Source of the DNA: Candidatus Methanofilum arcanum
GTDB taxonomy: Archaea; Halobacteriota; Methanomicrobia; Methanomicrobiales; Methanospirillaceae
Length of the DNA stretch: 13,979 nucleotides
Direction: 5' to 3'
Assembly: GCA_031285085.1 (NCBI GenBank)
Contig: JAITWW010000124.1
Coordinates: 1-13,979, forward strand
Below, one piece after another: positions 13,926 to 13,979 of the stretch. Both the position numbers and the translations under genes were made by a program. The notes beneath the pieces were generated by a model that saw only the letters and a list, made by a program, of their open reading frames with translations, made no database searches and was not told the origin of the DNA. Positions within the stretch are counted from its first letter, which is position 1. Each line of letters starts with the position of its first letter.

Positions 13926-13979
13926 AGGGATCAAACTGCCGTTCTTTGTGTGGCCCGCTTGTCCACTCACGTCGCAAAT

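Larger units (their letters stand above)
13286..13979 (-). mobile_element. Degenerate IS630-like insertion sequence, right boundary uncertain
   Basis: The transposase relic defines the element; its N-terminal helix-turn-helix part should lie above 13779, but that stretch is full of stops in every frame and richer in G and C. Either the 5' part has decayed or another sequence has replaced it. No terminal inverted repeats could be paired within the window. Confidence 0.45.

Noticed and set aside
1..13979. tRNA or rRNA genes
   Set aside because: I saw no cloverleaf with a TTCRA arm and CCA-adjacent stem, and no rRNA core sequences on either strand, though a covariance search was not possible.

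Overview
The window looks like a chromosomal segment of a hydrogenotrophic or formate-using methanogenic archaeon, most likely of the Methanomicrobiales and Methanospirillum-like. The reasons are a heterodisulfide reductase cluster (hdrC-hdrB-hdrA-mvhD) with ferredoxins but no mvhA/mvhG hydrogenase genes, moderately AT-rich DNA, archaeal TATA-type promoters with some apparently leaderless starts, and a secreted TPR protein with a Thr/Pro-rich tail. The genus is an inference; no 16S or other marker gene is present.

Layout. (1) Bases 1-1054, minus strand: 5' part of a secreted TPR protein whose Pro/Thr repeat tail runs off the left edge as a 24-bp minisatellite. (2) Bases 1359-6817, minus strand: a redox operon in the order 2[4Fe-4S] ferredoxin, eight-cluster polyferredoxin, HdrC, HdrB, HdrA, MvhD. 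From the polyferredoxin onward the genes are 2-11 bp apart or closer, with good ribosome binding sites. The system should oxidise an electron donor through MvhD, reduce the CoM-S-S-CoB disulfide at HdrB and reduce ferredoxin by flavin bifurcation at HdrA. The ferredoxins would carry low-potential electrons to CO2 reduction. (3) Bases 6818-7394: a long AT-rich divergent intergenic region. (4) Bases 7395-9122, plus strand: an orphan formate-dehydrogenase-alpha-like molybdopterin protein. It keeps its FeS-binding cysteines but appears to have lost both active-site loops, and it has no fdhB partner here.

(5) Bases 9123-12560 form an accessory region. Two paralogous DUF1186-like/SEC-C zinc-motif proteins flank a chimeric gene whose N-terminus is a transposase fragment and whose C-terminus is a DUF1828-like domain. 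The second paralog abuts, tail to tail, a RhuM-family gene that has lost its 3' part. A 40-codon ORF precedes and overlaps the RhuM start. (6) Bases 12560-13979 are mobile or degenerate DNA: a 131-bp element bounded by 17-bp inverted repeats, a region with mutually exclusive hairpins, a broken IS630-family transposase, and a GC-rich hairpin patch at the right edge.

The core methanogenesis genes are ordinary in sequence. The most unusual items are the catalytically stripped FdhA-like protein beside the Hdr operon, and the transposase-DUF1828 fusion between the duplicated SEC-C genes, next to a wrecked RhuM locus that resembles the edge of a restriction/defence island.
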